Assembly (NCBI RefSeq): GCF_043641665.1 | Contig: NC_092190.1 | Coordinates: 16,856,048-16,920,047 of the forward strand | DNA: 64,000 nucleotides | Source: Enoplosus armatus | Lineage: Eukaryota > Chordata > Actinopteri > Centrarchiformes > Enoplosidae | Direction: 5' to 3' | In this document: in pieces, positions 1 to 13,171 of the stretch | Layout of the letters: each line of letters starts with the position of its first letter | Position numbering within the stretch: the stretch's first letter is position 1 | The notes under the pieces: model-generated | What the model saw: the letters and a program-made list of their open reading frames with translations, nothing else | The model's database searches: none | What the model was told of the DNA's origin: nothing | Position numbers and translations under genes: made by a program

Positions 1-3000
1 TAAAAGTCGTAACAGCATCCACTACTTCTTTTTACAGACATACAAAAGCCAGTTTGGAAGTGTATAAAAGAAAGTTTACATTACATGAACTCTGCAATCT
101 GCTCCTGATAAAACAGATTATCCAGCTTTCAATTAATACCAGAGTTGAGCGGTGCAGCCTAATTCCTTGCTTTAAACAGGACCAGGCTTTGGATGTGTGT
201 GTGCATGTGTGTATGTGGCACTGAGTGTGTGTTTCCGCAGAAAGGTTCACTGAAAGTCTTCCTTTTGGTTTTGCCAAAATGGGATACTGTCACCAGTGTG
301 GAAGTGTAGTGTAAAAGTCATATCCTCAACGTAGACCATCACACTCTCTCTCACGCTCACACACACACATACACACACATACACGCAAAGCATAGGCTAA
401 TAATCACCCATCACCAGGACGCTTCCACAGCTGAGATTATATGGCAATCATTGTCAGTTGAAAAGAGAGGGGAATTGTGGTTATCTGATGACTCCTATGA
501 TCCCAGTAGCATTCAGCATCACGAGTTGTGTCACAGGATCTTGCCAACCAGTAATTTCCAAATACATCACTGAAAGACACTGGATTGAAGTGGATATGAT
601 GTGATTAATGACTTAAACATGGAAACGTCATCAAATACACCCCTTCTACAGAATGTACTGTAACCGCGTCAAATAAATCAAAATCAAGTGACTATTTGAA
701 TGGAAATGTCAGAGAAAGAGTACTTGAGGTACAGTACATACAGTCGAGAGCTTCCTCTTTGTTTGTGTGTGACATACACTGTATGTCTTACCTTTAGATT
801 TCAGCTTGTCAAAAAGAACTTAAAACAGTGTCAAAAATCCATAATTTTTTTTCCAACCACTCCTGCAGCACAATCCCCTCCTCCATATGTCCATCCATAT
901 GCTCAGTGTGTTGCAAACACTTGCCAAAATATGACTACATTCGTTACTTCAGAACTTCAGAGCACAACATACTTAGCTTAGTATGCTAAACGTTCACCTC
1001 GTCCAGCCACTCAAAGGGTAGCTATTTGTTGGTTCCTTGTGTAATACATACGTTACTGTAAACCAACATGCACTCGACAGTAACCACATTGCTAAAGTAG
1101 CAGATGGTTCAAAGTAACCAGATGCACTTGTATTGTCATTGAAGCGGTGCATTCTGTGGCTGATGCACTCTGTTCAGAAGAAAGCAAGATGTCTGTTGCT
1201 TGACTCTGTTTGGACTGAAAGGACTGGCCTCTTGGCTCACATGCAGGAATACAGTGCTGGATTACAGGCCTGTATAGACCCAGTGTTAATGTTTAATGCG
1301 TGCCTTAGGGCTGAGTATGCTTATTACAGATTGGTCAAAGCAACTGTTGCATTTCAGAAGGTCTGGTGTATGGATGGGGCTGTTTATACCGCACTTCTTA
1401 ATGTAAGCTGTATAACTATTACAGACCGTGGTGGCTGATGCGGCTGGCATGATGTCTGCTGCTCTAATGTGTGAAGAGCTGGCCTGCTGGAGTTTCTTAG
1501 GGGATTTGCAGAATTGTTATTGATGTTTAAGGCTGCACTTGCGTGTGTGTATGTGTGCAGTTGTTGTGTATGTGTATGTGTGTGTGTGTATGTGTGCAGT
1601 TGTTGTGTGTGTATGTGAAACAGGGAGGTCAGCTTGGTGGAAAGTGTGTGAGAAGATTGCGAAGGGTACATTTGCACTGTACATTCTGTGTGCAATGTTT
1701 TACTAACACATACACGCAAACACACACCATATCAGTCAGATGACAGTGACTTGAAAACAGTTACTACTCAAAACTAGATTAAGAAATCAATATTGTGTCT
1801 CTTTCAGAGTACATCTTAATCATGTTAATGAACAAATCCATGTATTTTAACAGATACACACACATATAGGCTGAGAAAGGCTGCAGGGAGAGAAAATAAA
1901 CATTATCAGTAGACAATGCATTGATTTTCACACTCCTCCTTCCCCGCCACAACCACCCATGTGCATGCACACAAAAAAGATGGAGGTTTTCAAATATTCT
2001 GTGATATAATTGTACGTGCCACTTGCCAGTCACATGAAGTAAAATTAAAACAACAGCTTCAGACAGTTCCACTGGCATGCAAGGGAGTCATTTCCATTGG
2101 GAGGTTTATTTTCATATTAAAATCTCTCTAAATATTTTTCATTTCACTGTCCATCCTTCATAATATGTATGAATGAAGATGTGAGTTCTGAGTCACCTTC
2201 ACTTACCTTGCGGTCAGAGCAATACGTTTAAAAAACATCAGTGAGTGGTGTGGAAAGGGATTTACTGCCTTTTCTTCTCTGGGTTTTGACTCTCATTCTA
2301 CATATAGGCATTTCTAGTTTTATGTATATATTTATTTACACTACCATTATAATAGATTTATTATCCCACTTCATTGCGCACTTTTCTAAGACACAACTTA
2401 TCATCGGGAGACTGCATATTGCTTTTTAGTGTACAGCAAATGTTGATGATTAATTAGTTTTAATTTTGTGCAATATTTCATTAGGTTTGAGAGTCATTTT
2501 ATGTAAATAGTGTAGATCACATTTTGAAAGGAACCTCTTAGTACGAGTGTTTATGTGGTGTGTGAGCTTTTCCCCTCACATGGAAAAAGCAAAAGATCAG
2601 TGGAATAAAACTGATGATGTTTGTTTGAGTAAAGCCCTAAACATGAACAAAACTGAAATCATGTCAGGCGCTCAGCTGTCTGTTTAGTGTGAGCTGTCAT
2701 TAGGTGATTTGACATTGTTTCTAAACATGTCAGAAATGGCTCATGTTTGTTATGGGACAAATCTGTGGGATTCTTACCCTGACTGAATTAATGTCTGCCA
2801 TATGATTAATAGAGGCAATAAATGAAGGACCACCATGATGGGGAGACTGAAGGCAGGGTAGAAGCTATATTAAGCCCCTTTAATCCTCATTCATTTTTGT
2901 TGACAGTAAAATTATACAGTAAAGTTCTGTTTTACGCCAGAAGTAGTTGGGAGAATTTACTGTAAACAGTGTGTTTCAAAGCTGTACGGGATAACTGAAA

Positions 3001-3349
3001 TGGACCTTGCTCTTTGTCCGTTAGTAATGACTACACAGTTTAAATATGCTAACAGTGTATTAAATATTAATCGAAGAGCTTTTCATAATATCAGATTGCT
3101 GTAAACATACAGTGTGTTTATCTGAAGTATATTTATATATTTTCTCAAACAAAATCACATCTTACTGTACATAGATATACAATAATGAGGGTTATATATC
3201 TTGCATACTGTATACTTTATATAGTATATACTGTGCATAACTTCATGTATATAACCTATTGCATTACCCACTGAATATTTATTCATTTGCACTCTTTGTA
3301 TTTGTTTACAATTTACAGAAACACTTGACTTGTATGTGGACATTACTGT
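1..3349. other. Non-coding stretch, no gene recognised
   Basis: AT-rich DNA with short (CA)n (357-392) and the TG block at 1.54-1.61 kb. The open frames (62-113 codons) are short, lack family resemblance and often run through repeats. Confidence 0.6.
1541..1612. repeat. Interrupted (TG)n block with an internal duplicated unit
   Basis: TGTGTATGTGTGCAGTTGTTG occurs twice (1546 and 1586), embedded in TG repeats. Confidence 0.85.
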
Positions 3350-3574
3350 ATATGTTGTTGGTCATTTTATGCACCCATTTTTTTGTTTGTTTGTGTATGT
3401 TTATTTTTACCTATCTTTGTTGTCCTTGCTTTTAGCTACATGTCTATTTCTGTCCATTGTCTTGTAAATTATTGTTGGAGCTGCATGTAAGTACACTGAG
3501 AACAACTTAAAACCGAGTCAGATTCCTCGTATTCGTACACAAACTTAGCCAATACAGCTGATTCTGATTCTGAT
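3350..3574 (+). mobile_element. LINE-type 3' end fragment with TGATTC tail
   Basis: The stretch TACACTGAGAACAAC, then GAGTCAGATTCCTCGTAT, CTTAGCCAATACAGC and the (CTGATT)n tail (3558-3574) matches the 3' end style of fish CR1/L2/Rex-like non-LTR elements. The expected AATAAAGC is degraded to AATACAGC. Only the 3' end is present, as expected for 5' truncation. The left boundary is uncertain. Confidence 0.5.
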
Positions 3575-4654
3575 AGTCATAGATGCCACGTTTAACATTC
3601 CTGTAACTTAACTAAAATGATGTACAATATATTTATATTAAAACCTTTTGATAAATTGAACTCAAGTTTTCCTACAACATAATTCTCTCTGTGTCTAGAT
3701 TGATAGCTTGCCAGCTCACTTGAGTCATCAGTGTAAACTGGGTAATCAGACATTGATAAGAATAGAAGATGGTTGGGAGGCAGATGCAGCCAATTTCTTC
3801 ATTATTATCATTATTATCATTATAATGATATGAATTTTTAACATCTTGCATACATTATATATTACATATATACATACAACAAGCAACTCACACTTTAATG
3901 AGCCAGTTAAACATAGTGTAAGTGAGTAAGTGAGCGAGAGTGAGTGAGATGCCAAGTTCATGAGGTACTGTGCTTTGCATCTAAAAGTATAATGACAGAT
4001 GGATGATGCTAATTGGCTCTTTGAAAATATAAGAGGAGCAAAGTGATGGAGAGGACACATGGTTTTGTCAGCACACGGTGTTTAATCCCCTCTGCCGGAT
4101 AAACAAACACAACCATGGCTGAAACTGCACTCTGATGATGTACAGGAGAAATGCAGAATATCAAGCTAATCCATGAAGATTGGATTTTATCTAAATCCAC
4201 AACTCCACAAATCTGTTCTCTCGTGTATTAATGTCTACAGGGTTTCTCCATGTATGAGTCCAACCTGACACAAAACTGTATTGTAGACACAACTACTAGT
4301 CCCTGTCATTTTTCAGCACACTGGTTGTGACTGCAAATAAACTGATGAAAATGCATTTAAATATGTATACTATGTGGGCTGTTATAAAAGTATATGTATG
4401 TATGCTTTTTATTTTTTCTTTATCCACATTTTTGAAATGTCAAATGAAGTGAGACCAAAACAAAAGTGGTCACATGCATTTCCTGCTGAACATGCATGTG
4501 AATGCTGACAGCTGAAATAAATCACAAAGCATTGTTGGAAATGCAGAAATCTGAAATGAATTTGCTTGAAAAATCTGAAAGCTCAAATGTATTGCACTAC
4601 CCTGCTCAAAAACCTGGAAGCTCAAATGTAAAACTGGTTGATATGGGTGTTGGA

Positions 4655-5110
4655 AAATTTGAAAAGTTGAATAGAAACATAAATGTCCTTAAATGTCCAT
4701 TTTTACAATCTAATTGTTTCTGTAGCTGAAAGTATGCAGAAGTATTAGTCAGCCAAAAAACATACAGCGGAAGAATAAATTGCAAAGTGCAGAATGCAGA
4801 AATGTGAAATAATTACCAGAATTGAAAGCTGAACTGCATTACATAAAGAAGCTAAGAGCTGAGATACATTGCTAGAAAAGCTGGAAGCTAAACTGTAGTA
4901 TTGTCAGTGGTTATTTCTATTGTAATAAATTGTTGAAAAAAACACAATATTTTAAAAAGTATAAATGCTAGAAAAAGTTCAATAGAAGCACATACATGTT
5001 CTAACATTTGAAAGGTTTCTGTAGCTTAAAATATGCCGAAGTAACAGTTAACCGAAAAACATACAGAAGAAGAATAAATTAAAAATAGCTGAAAATGCTG
5101 AAATCTGAAA
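4655..5110. repeat. Diverged tandem duplication of a repeat unit
   Basis: Unit 1 (about 4655-4815) and unit 2 (about 4970-5110) share, in order, AGTT(G/C)AATAGAA, GTTTCTGTAGCT, AAAATATGC(A/C)GAAGTA, AAAACATACAG, AGAAGAATAAATT and CTGAAAT. Divergence is substantial. The block from 4500 to 5130 is also rich in short GCTGAAA/GCTCAAATG motifs. The 75-residue reading frame at 4502-4729 is a product of these motifs, not a gene. Confidence 0.6.
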
Positions 5111-5317
5111 TTTCCTATCTTTTCCTATCTGCCATTACTGGGACATTACTTTCAAGATATCTCATTGGAATTACGAGCATTTCTCATTACAACAACCATA
5201 TTATTTAAATTCTCAACAAGTGGCTGTCTAAGGCAAATAAAACAGTGGCAGAAGTCTACAACTTTTTTTCACCTCCAGTGGTGCTGCTTTGTAGTTGACC
5301 CTGACCTCTGACCTATC

Positions 5318-5353
5318 TATAAAAGGGGGCAAGAGAGACATACTTCTCTGTAG
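5318..5353 (+). promoter_or_regulatory. TATA-like box closely followed by AATAAA (possible LTR remnant)
   Basis: TATAAAAGGGGGCAAGAGAG begins at 5318, and ACCAATAAAGCATC follows about 30 bases later. A strong TATA box with a polyA signal right behind it is what a compact solo LTR can show. I could not find matching TG...CA ends or a target duplication, so the assignment is weak. Confidence 0.25.
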
Positions 5354-5375
5354 GGACCAATAAAGCATCATGTTA

Positions 5376-6024
5376 ACATTATGGTCTCCTTCCTTATTTT
5401 TCAACCTTAGCCTTTAGAATAGAAATATATACAAATATAAATAAATATATATTAATCGACTGTAGTACCACACACCTAATGGAAGGTTATAGGAGATACA
5501 GTATAATTCTCATTTGTATGTTGTAAGTGGTAGAGAAACTTTTCAAACACATAGAACAAATGTTTTAATTTAGAAAAAAAATCCTGATTTTGAATCTCCA
5601 GATACCACCACAACCAGAACCCTGGAGAGATTTCTTTTAATACCATGAGGAACTCAACCAGAAGCCGTTCCCCTCCCTTCTCCTGCCTGTCTAAGATGAT
5701 GGAGCTGCAAACAGAGACATAACTCCGTTGCAACACACTTCTCAGATTTCTACATGTCTCCCACATGTCCTCTGACATTGCACTTTAGATCCAGAACACC
5801 CTATCACTAAATCACCACTAACCCAGAATACAGGCCGAGTTCGTGGGATAGTGAAGCAATGCGAACCCCTGCTGACCTCTCTGGAGCTCTACCATCCCGT
5901 GTATCGGTAAATCAGTCCGCCGACGCTTTCCCAAGGCTGCTCTGACTCTGAAGGTCAGGGACAGGGAGGATGTGACCTGAGAGGTCATAGGCCATAGGGA
6001 ATGTAGTTTAGGGCCCTGAATCCC

Positions 6025-6064
<40 letters not shown>

Positions 6065-6680
6065 AGAGACAGACAGGGAGAGAGAGAGAGATGGGGTCTG
6101 AAATATATGGGCACAAAAACAGAAAGACGAGGGTTGAGTGTTTGATGGATAGAGGAATTAACTTGTGAAAACGACATCCTACTGTGGTTTGGTATGTAGG
6201 AAGGGAAATACAGACACACACATACAGCACAGACACACATACAGCCCCCAGCCTACAGTTGAAAGTTATGTATGTATGACTTCTTCAATTTAAACTGCTG
6301 AGCACAAAAGGAATGAAAAAAAATTCCATTAGCAACTTGTTTAAAACCAGCCATTTCATATCAGCTATTGTATTTCTCAGATGTCACCCAAGCTTTAATA
6401 TGATACCGCCTACTGAGTGCTTTTATACGTCCAGATGACCCAGCTTTTGCAAGCAGTTAGTGTTATTCAAGTTAAACTGAACCATTCATACCCTGAGATT
6501 GAGTCTCCCTGCTGCCACGAATAAACCATTTATCCAAAGTATGAAAAGGTTCACCTGTACTTTTTTTCTGTTTGAAAAAGACAGATGAATTTCAGATGTA
6601 TAATAAAGTAACATGTCCAGCATTTCAGGAGGAAAAAAAGCAGAGATTGGGGAGAAATCTGAAAAACTGAAATCGTTTGG
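5376..6680. other. Non-coding stretch
   Basis: Contains the (GA)n array at 6.03 kb and nothing else I can name. The serine/leucine-rich frames at 5818-6240 read through the GA array. Confidence 0.6.
6028..6062. repeat. (GA)n microsatellite
   Basis: An uninterrupted GA run of 35 bases, followed by interrupted GA units to about 6090. Minus-strand reading frames across it (serine/leucine runs) are artefacts. Confidence 0.97.
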
Positions 6681-7000
6681 TGTTTTTAGCCATGCTTACC
6701 AGAGATGTTGGTCTGTCTGATGGTCAGTTGGTCGGTCCACCACTTTGGTACAGACAAATATTTCAACAGGATGAATCCTATTGACTTCGATGATCCCCTG
6801 ATTTTTCCTCTTGTGGCACCAGCAGATTTACATTTTCGTTTTTTTGTAAAATACCTCATCAACTATTAGATAGACTGCTTAGGAGATCTCTGGACTTCTC
6901 TTAAGGTTTACATTTGTTGTTTGGAGTGAAATGTCTCAACAACTATTGCATGGATTGCCATAAAATGTGGCACAGACACTCATGTCATGACACTACCTGT
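6681..7000 (+). repeat. Dispersed fish repeat, copy A
   Basis: Starts TTTTTAGCCATGC and carries GGTCCACCACTTTGG, then CAGAC...AAATATTTCAAC, CCCTGATTTTTCCTCTTG and CTCAACAACTATTGCATGGA. The same ordered blocks occur at 31.7 kb. I recognise this as a common dispersed sequence in spiny-rayed fishes but cannot name the family. No protein is encoded. The right end is approximate. Confidence 0.65.
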
Positions 7001-8646
7001 ACAATCTAGTACAATCTATTCCAATAGCCCCACAATAAATCCTTCTCTGAGGCTTAAAATATTCATGTTTTGTTGACACTGTAGCAGAGAGGTGTCAATT
7101 CAACTCTTTGGCCATTTTTGAGTCTGTTGTTGCTGGTGGTGTTGTATTGGATTGCATTATATTGAGGAGTGTCTCTAATATTCTGTTTCCTTCATATATG
7201 TAATTATTGGTGATCAAAACAATAGAAACACCTGAAACCTGATATAATCATTTGCAGTTATTACAGTATTGGACTGCATTAGAAAAGACCGGTGCATTCG
7301 ATGGTACAGGTGCAGCAAATAAACTGGTAACTCTGTAATTAGATGGTCTTGGTCATGTGAAAGCAATCTCTGACTGAAAACACACTCACACATACACACA
7401 CACACAAACACATACCTCATAGCGAAGCCACTTCTGGCCCAGGAGTGAGGTGAAAATAGCATTTTCTTCTCATCTGAGGCTTCATTCAAGGTTAGCCAAG
7501 TGAGAAAGAGCTTACCACACGATGTGTTATAGCTCAGCCTCACAGTTATGTGTTTCTTCGAGAGGTGGAATATTGACTCCTACACCTCACTTTGTTTTGC
7601 GGGGGAGTTTTGATAGCGTACAGTGGGGGATCCCTGTTGTTTGAGATACTATGTATTCAGTTTGTGTGAGCAGCGTCAGTGTAGTGTGATGATTAAATAA
7701 ATTCCACGGGGATGTACACAGCCTCAAGGCTAGCAGTTTCTGAAAACTTCAGAGGGGGATGGATCATTTTGCTTTTTTCCGAAATGTATTTTTCATAACC
7801 ACAGAATGTGTTCTAGATATGGCACGGTAGTTGTTATATCCAGGTGCATATGTACAAAAGCTATTTATAAACCGAAAATGATCAAAATCCAAACATGCTG
7901 CATACTTCAAATCACTATGATGTATCTTAATAGAAAATATTTATAATTAATATCAAGTTGCTGACTTCTTTTCATTGTTCTGCAGAGGCTTTTTAAATAC
8001 ATAAACATAGAACAGAAATGGGAGAACAGAAGGCGAAAGCCTCATAGAAAGGTGATGAACCTCTGCGATTGATTAAAAGATATTAAAGTGTGAGAATAAC
8101 ATGACTCTGTGTTTGAACCTGGGAAAATTGATGCTGTGCATGTGTTGAGGAGCACATTATATCTGAAGAGATTAGCGTTGTGAAATCACACAATTGAGTG
8201 TGCAGCAATCAATTATGTATTGAAGGGGTTTTATTAAACACGTGGTTTGGCAGAGGGATAAAAGGGTTAGAGATAAACATTAATACTGACCCTTTTCTTA
8301 AAACTCAAATTAAAACAATTATTCACATATACAATGGGTATGATTAGGTTTGAATTATAACATTGTGTAATCTTCATTTCCTCTTCATCACTGTGTTAGT
8401 TCTACAGTCAGTAGCGCAATATGTCCAAACAGACAGTTCAAATGAGTGATCCCATCAATATCCATGTTCCCTCATCAGCAGTTTTATAGTGGATTTTCTA
8501 TAGCAGTGTGTATGTGTATGTGCCTGTACAACAGATGGGCCTCTGTAGGGAGCAAGGTGTGTATGTGCCCATCTCCTGTCGCCCCCCCCAGGACCCATAA
8601 AGCATGTAGAACAAACAGGCTAATTAGTCCTCTATACACACACATG

Positions 8647-8648
<2 letters not shown>
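7001..8648. other. Non-coding stretch
   Basis: AT-rich, with a short interrupted (CA)n at 7379-7412. No gene, RNA or element recognised. Confidence 0.6.

Positions 8649-8694
<46 letters not shown>
8649..8694. repeat. (CA)23 microsatellite
   Basis: A perfect 46-base CA run. Confidence 0.98.
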
Positions 8695-8699
<5 letters not shown>

Positions 8700-8932
8700 A
8701 TGTTTCCATCACTTCAGAGGACATAACATTGACTTACATTCATTTCCTGAAGACTTATCTAACCCTGACTATAAACACTGCTTACCTAAACCTAACCCTA
8801 AACCTGACCTTACCCTAACCTTAAACCAAGTCTTCACCCTAAAATTTAATGATGTACTTTATGGGGACTCTTCCCTTTCCCCAAAAGGGAGGCGAGTCCC
8901 CACAATGTGACTGTGTAAACAAATCCCCCCCC
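8700..8932. repeat. TAACCC-rich dispersed repeat between two microsatellites
   Basis: TTGACTTACATTCATTTCC, then many CTAACCCT/CTAAACCT/CTTACCCT units (about 8759-8830), then GGCGAGTCCCCACAATGTG and ACTGTGTAAAC. This is a familiar microsatellite-associated fish repeat. The TAACCC units resemble telomere repeats but are too irregular to be an interstitial telomere array. Confidence 0.5.

Positions 8933-8978
<46 letters not shown>
8933..8978. repeat. Compound (CA)n(TA)n microsatellite
   Basis: A C-run leads into (CA)13 (8933-8958), then (TA)10 (8959-8978). Confidence 0.97.
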
Positions 8979-11337
8979 CAGTCTTGTCCCTCCATGGGTC
9001 AGATTCAGATCATATGGAAACCTCGCCTTTTAAAAGCCTTTTATTTACATGATGGTTTTTAGTAGATTCTGAGAAGTTGATATTTGGTATTGTTTGCTGT
9101 GAAAGTATTGTTATCAGTATTTGTTAATTAGATAATAATAATTCACTGATTAGAATAGCAGAGGTTCTAATATGGCACACATACTCACCACACTCACACA
9201 TTATGGAACAACATCTACTATAAATAAAAATGGTATGTGAGGTATTAGACATGATCTAAGTTACCCTTGCTATTGTGTCTGTTTTCTCCTTTTGTTGTGA
9301 CAAATGCTCGGGCCAAAAGATATGATCCATCAGATCCGTGGGAGGCTGATAGAAGCTGTGCTTATTCAAGCACAACCCGGATTATTCAAACATGTCAGGC
9401 TGAGACACCAAGGCCAGGCTGCTGCCGAATAAGAGGAGATGGCCAACGCAGTTGTTTGTTGACTATATGTCACATAAGCTGCATTTTGTGTCTCCGCATC
9501 AGCGTTCCACATCATGTACAGCATGTCTGCATATTTCAGTATTTGTGTGGATGGATTAAATGTAATCCCATCCACATCAACAAAAGTAACAAGTACGTTT
9601 GGAGATTTCACATTGGTACAGAAAAAAAGTAAACAAATAAGTTTACATTGTTTTTAATGTAAACTGTTAAAGAGAAATATAAGCTCATGTCAGTGTTGCA
9701 CCTGAAATAACCTTTACATGGTTTCTTGGATCTACACAAGGTGTTTATGTGTGTGGGTGTGTGTGAGTGTGTTTAGCTCTCCCTCAGGTCCCCTTTTGTT
9801 AAGCCACTGTCATGCACCTCCAGTCATCAGATAGAAACTAATCTGTGTAGAGCTGGTGGCTACCTCTGCTTCTCTCTGACTTTTCTGTCATGTATGTAGT
9901 GTGTGTGTACATAAGCACGGATGTCCCTGTGTGTGCGTTTTCCACAGGGTAAGGCTGAGACGAATGTGTGTGTCAGTGATAAATGTCCTAAATCTGTGAA
10001 ACACTGGTGTCCTTGAACTTCAAGGTCTGCCATATGCTGTACAGGACAGAGCCGGGGGATATGTGTGTAGGTGTGTGTGTGTTTGTGTGTGTGGTGGTTA
10101 GGGTAATACCTTCAGGCAGTACTCTCAGACCAGCATGATGTCCGCTAGATGCCGTCTGTTTCTCAGAGGTCATTGGGTCACTCAGGGAAATCTTTAATGT
10201 TGCAGTGACCAGTTTGATTGGTGGTGTTGATTTATTGCCATATTTGGCACATTTGTCAGGATGCGTGGGGTATGGTAGGTTGGTGTTAATTTCACCTTGT
10301 CCAAGAAGACTGTCACAAATGAGCCTGAGCATAACATTTCTGAAATTGTTTTCCTTCATTCTGTCTATGTATTTTATCTTATCTCCTGTTCTTTAATGAG
10401 TTCTGGATGACCTTGAATTTGATTTCTCATTAACTGAAAAATAAGCGATGTGTGGTCAATTCATTGTAATAAGATATGAAGTACAGTACAAAAGTAAACC
10501 TCTGGAAAAAAAAACTCTAATCTTTTCTAATAATATTGAATCACATTTTCAATTTTCTTCCTGGCTTGACCAAACTAAAAATGAATGAACCCTCAGGCAC
10601 GATAAGACGTTCTTAGTGGCTCCTATTTCCCCCCAGCCTGCTCTTTCTGAAGTGTTTATAGGTTCACACACTTTGACTGTGAAGAGTGAAGCGTAAAAAG
10701 AAACAGGCTCCCTCTTTGCAAAATATTTCTCCAACTAAGTCCTTTAGTTGTGGGAAGCAAGAAAAAAAAGCTTTGGAGAGGTATCCATATCCAATGTCAT
10801 CTGTTTCCTCAGGAGATGGATGACAATGAAAGTTATCATCCAAACACTACATGGATTTTAGAGGGCCAGGGGGACATTATTTAGGCGGGAAGTGGGAGTG
10901 ATATATACAATCAAATCTTACAAAAAGAAGAAAGATCTGTTTAGACACCTCAATAGGAATCACTATTGCAGTGACAAGGACGTGATCCCCCTCTGACTTC
11001 CCACCTACTGTATGAACACTGCCAATTACGTTTGTCAGAACACGTCTGGAGATAGAGACACCACTGCTAGGTTCAGTTCCTGGTAATGGTGCCTCTGGAT
11101 TTGTCAAACAACTCCCTAGTAAAGCATTTTAATTGAAATTGTATTTCACATTTATCTGGGAATATGTGTTTCAATATACACTTTCAGTGTCACTTTAAAG
11201 AGTGTTATAGTGGCTATTTGCTACAGAGTATATTCTCATTTTCATTATATTTCTTGTGGACAAGGTACAGTTTGGTGATGAGATTGTATGGTGGGTCAAA
11301 TTTAAAAATGAGAATCAGAAGTTATTGCGAATGACAG
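8979..11337. other. Non-coding stretch
   Basis: Holds scattered TG words (9747-9770, 9895-9910, 10060-10092). The 121-codon frame at 9267-9632 has no recognisable domain or exon borders. Confidence 0.55.
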
Positions 11338-11399
11338 AGTCTACAGCCATGCTAACGGCTCTGTGGGGCTGTACTTAGCCACAGTGGTGCTTTAAGCAT
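11338..11399 (-). repeat. Probable inverted end fragment of the same fish repeat
   Basis: AGTCTACAGCCATGCTAACG followed by GGCTGTACTTAGCCACAG resembles the far end of the family seen at 31.7 kb, in opposite orientation. The link rests on my memory of the family, because neither long copy here reaches this end. Confidence 0.4.
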
Positions 11400-11807
11400 C
11401 ATCTTTGCTTGCACAACAGCATCACATTATCAGTTATAATGTATAATGCAAACAATGCATGTTTTTGTTTTGTACTTTCATCCATATCATTGAGAAAGAC
11501 TTAGCTGACATCACTTTTGCCACCGGACTCTATAATCGGTTTAGTTTCTTAGATAAATTCTTAACCTGCAAAAATGATCCTATTTTAGGTCAACTTTGTA
11601 GTTTGGTGTATCAAACAGTATCACCGTGTGTGTGTGTGTGAGTGTGTTACATGCAGGCTACTTGCCAAGAGGCTGGACACAGTATGGAGTATGGAAACAG
11701 CAGGTTTATTTCTCCTGAGTTAGAAAGTTATGCTGGGTTGTTTATATGGAACATAATTCAGTTACTTTTCTTCTCCTGTTTCAAGTCATGAATAATTGCA
11801 TGTATGC

Positions 11808-11814
<7 letters not shown>

Positions 11815-11859
<45 letters not shown>
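11815..11859. repeat. (TG)n microsatellite
   Basis: An almost perfect TG run of about 45 bases. Confidence 0.97.
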
Positions 11860-12804
11860 AAGTGTACGTCTAAGGAAATGAATCACTAACAGTCTGTATG
11901 AGCTAATGGACTTCAGCCAGTTAACACGGTGTTTAAGATATCCACAAACTGCAGCCATGTGCTAAATAAAATAATGGAATTGTCTTTCTTTCTTTTTTGC
12001 TTGCTTTCTTTCTCTTACGTTCCCCCGTCTCAGCCTGCCTCTGTTACTCAGAGAAAGAGAAAATAACACTCGAACTTGTGTTGCCAAGTTCATTCACTGA
12101 GAATGTATTGTGCTTCCAGGATGATTGTTGAGCCTTTTCAAAAGACAAAGTCAGGTCCTTGGAGATCGGTGTGAACATGTGTGTGTTGCTTGCCACGTAT
12201 GTGTGTGTGAACACACTGTTTACAGCATTATTATCATGTATTATCATGACAAGTTGAACGGCTTTGGAATTTCATTTGTGAAATGATGTGTTGTCACCTG
12301 CTTACTGCATGATCATAACTTATTTGTATAATTTCACCATTCTACATGTTGTTTTCTTTCTGTTGCCATGGGAACGCCTCAGGGAACAGCTGGATGACAC
12401 GGTGAGGGAAAAGGATGTATGGGCTACTTTTAACATATGGGACATATAGCCATGACTCTGAAAATAGATGGAGCAAATGTACCTTTTGATATTTTTGGAC
12501 ATTTCACCCTCTTCTTTCAGTCTATGATCAGAATTTCAAACTCTCTCACCCTGAAATAATTGGTATTTCTCTCAGAAAAGTTATGATTGCAGTAATTACA
12601 AAGGGTATTTGAATATAAATGACAGCTCTGAATTTACAATTATCATATGTGCAAAGACACATTAGAATATAAGACTGAGGGAAATCTTTATCTCTGTAAT
12701 GGTGATAGCAGTTCAGAATCACTGATGGAAGAGATGAAGTTGAATGAGGTTTTGCTAATTAAATAGCGGCATTATAATTCCCCCTCTGTGGCATTCACTC
12801 TGCC

Positions 12805-12824
12805 TCCCTCTTTCTCTCACTCCT

Positions 12825-12867
<43 letters not shown>
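12805..12867. repeat. Compound (CT)n(CA)n microsatellite
   Basis: CT-rich tract 12805-12835, then (CA)16 at 12836-12867. Confidence 0.95.
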
Positions 12868-12869
<2 letters not shown>

Positions 12870-13015
12870 GGCACAGTGCTGTATGTGCAGCAGAGCAGGA
12901 GGTCTCGGAGGCCTAATCTCAGAGCTAGCAAGGTACAGCCATAAAACTGACAGGCCAACTAATTATCCCAAAAATTACAACATCTTAATGTTCACTAGAA
13001 ACTGAGGCTGTGTGC

Positions 13016-13018
<3 letters not shown>

Positions 13019-13084
<66 letters not shown>

Positions 13085-13171
13085 TGAGAGAGAGCGTGTG
13101 TGTGTGTGTGTGTGTGTGTATGAGTGTGTGTGTCTGAGTGTGCATATTTGCTTGTTTATAGTGAGTGTGTA
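13019..13171. repeat. Long compound (TG)n/(GA)n microsatellite
   Basis: A TG run of almost 60 bases (13019-13077), a GA patch (13086-13094), a second TG run (13098-13119), then interrupted TG units. Cysteine/valine or threonine/histidine reading frames here are artefacts. Confidence 0.96.

Noticed and set aside
5818..6240. 140- and 83-codon minus-strand frames rich in Ser/Leu
   Set aside because: They run through the (GA)n array.
9267..9632. 121-codon plus-strand frame
   Set aside because: No family resemblance; the second half is AT-rich non-coding-like sequence.
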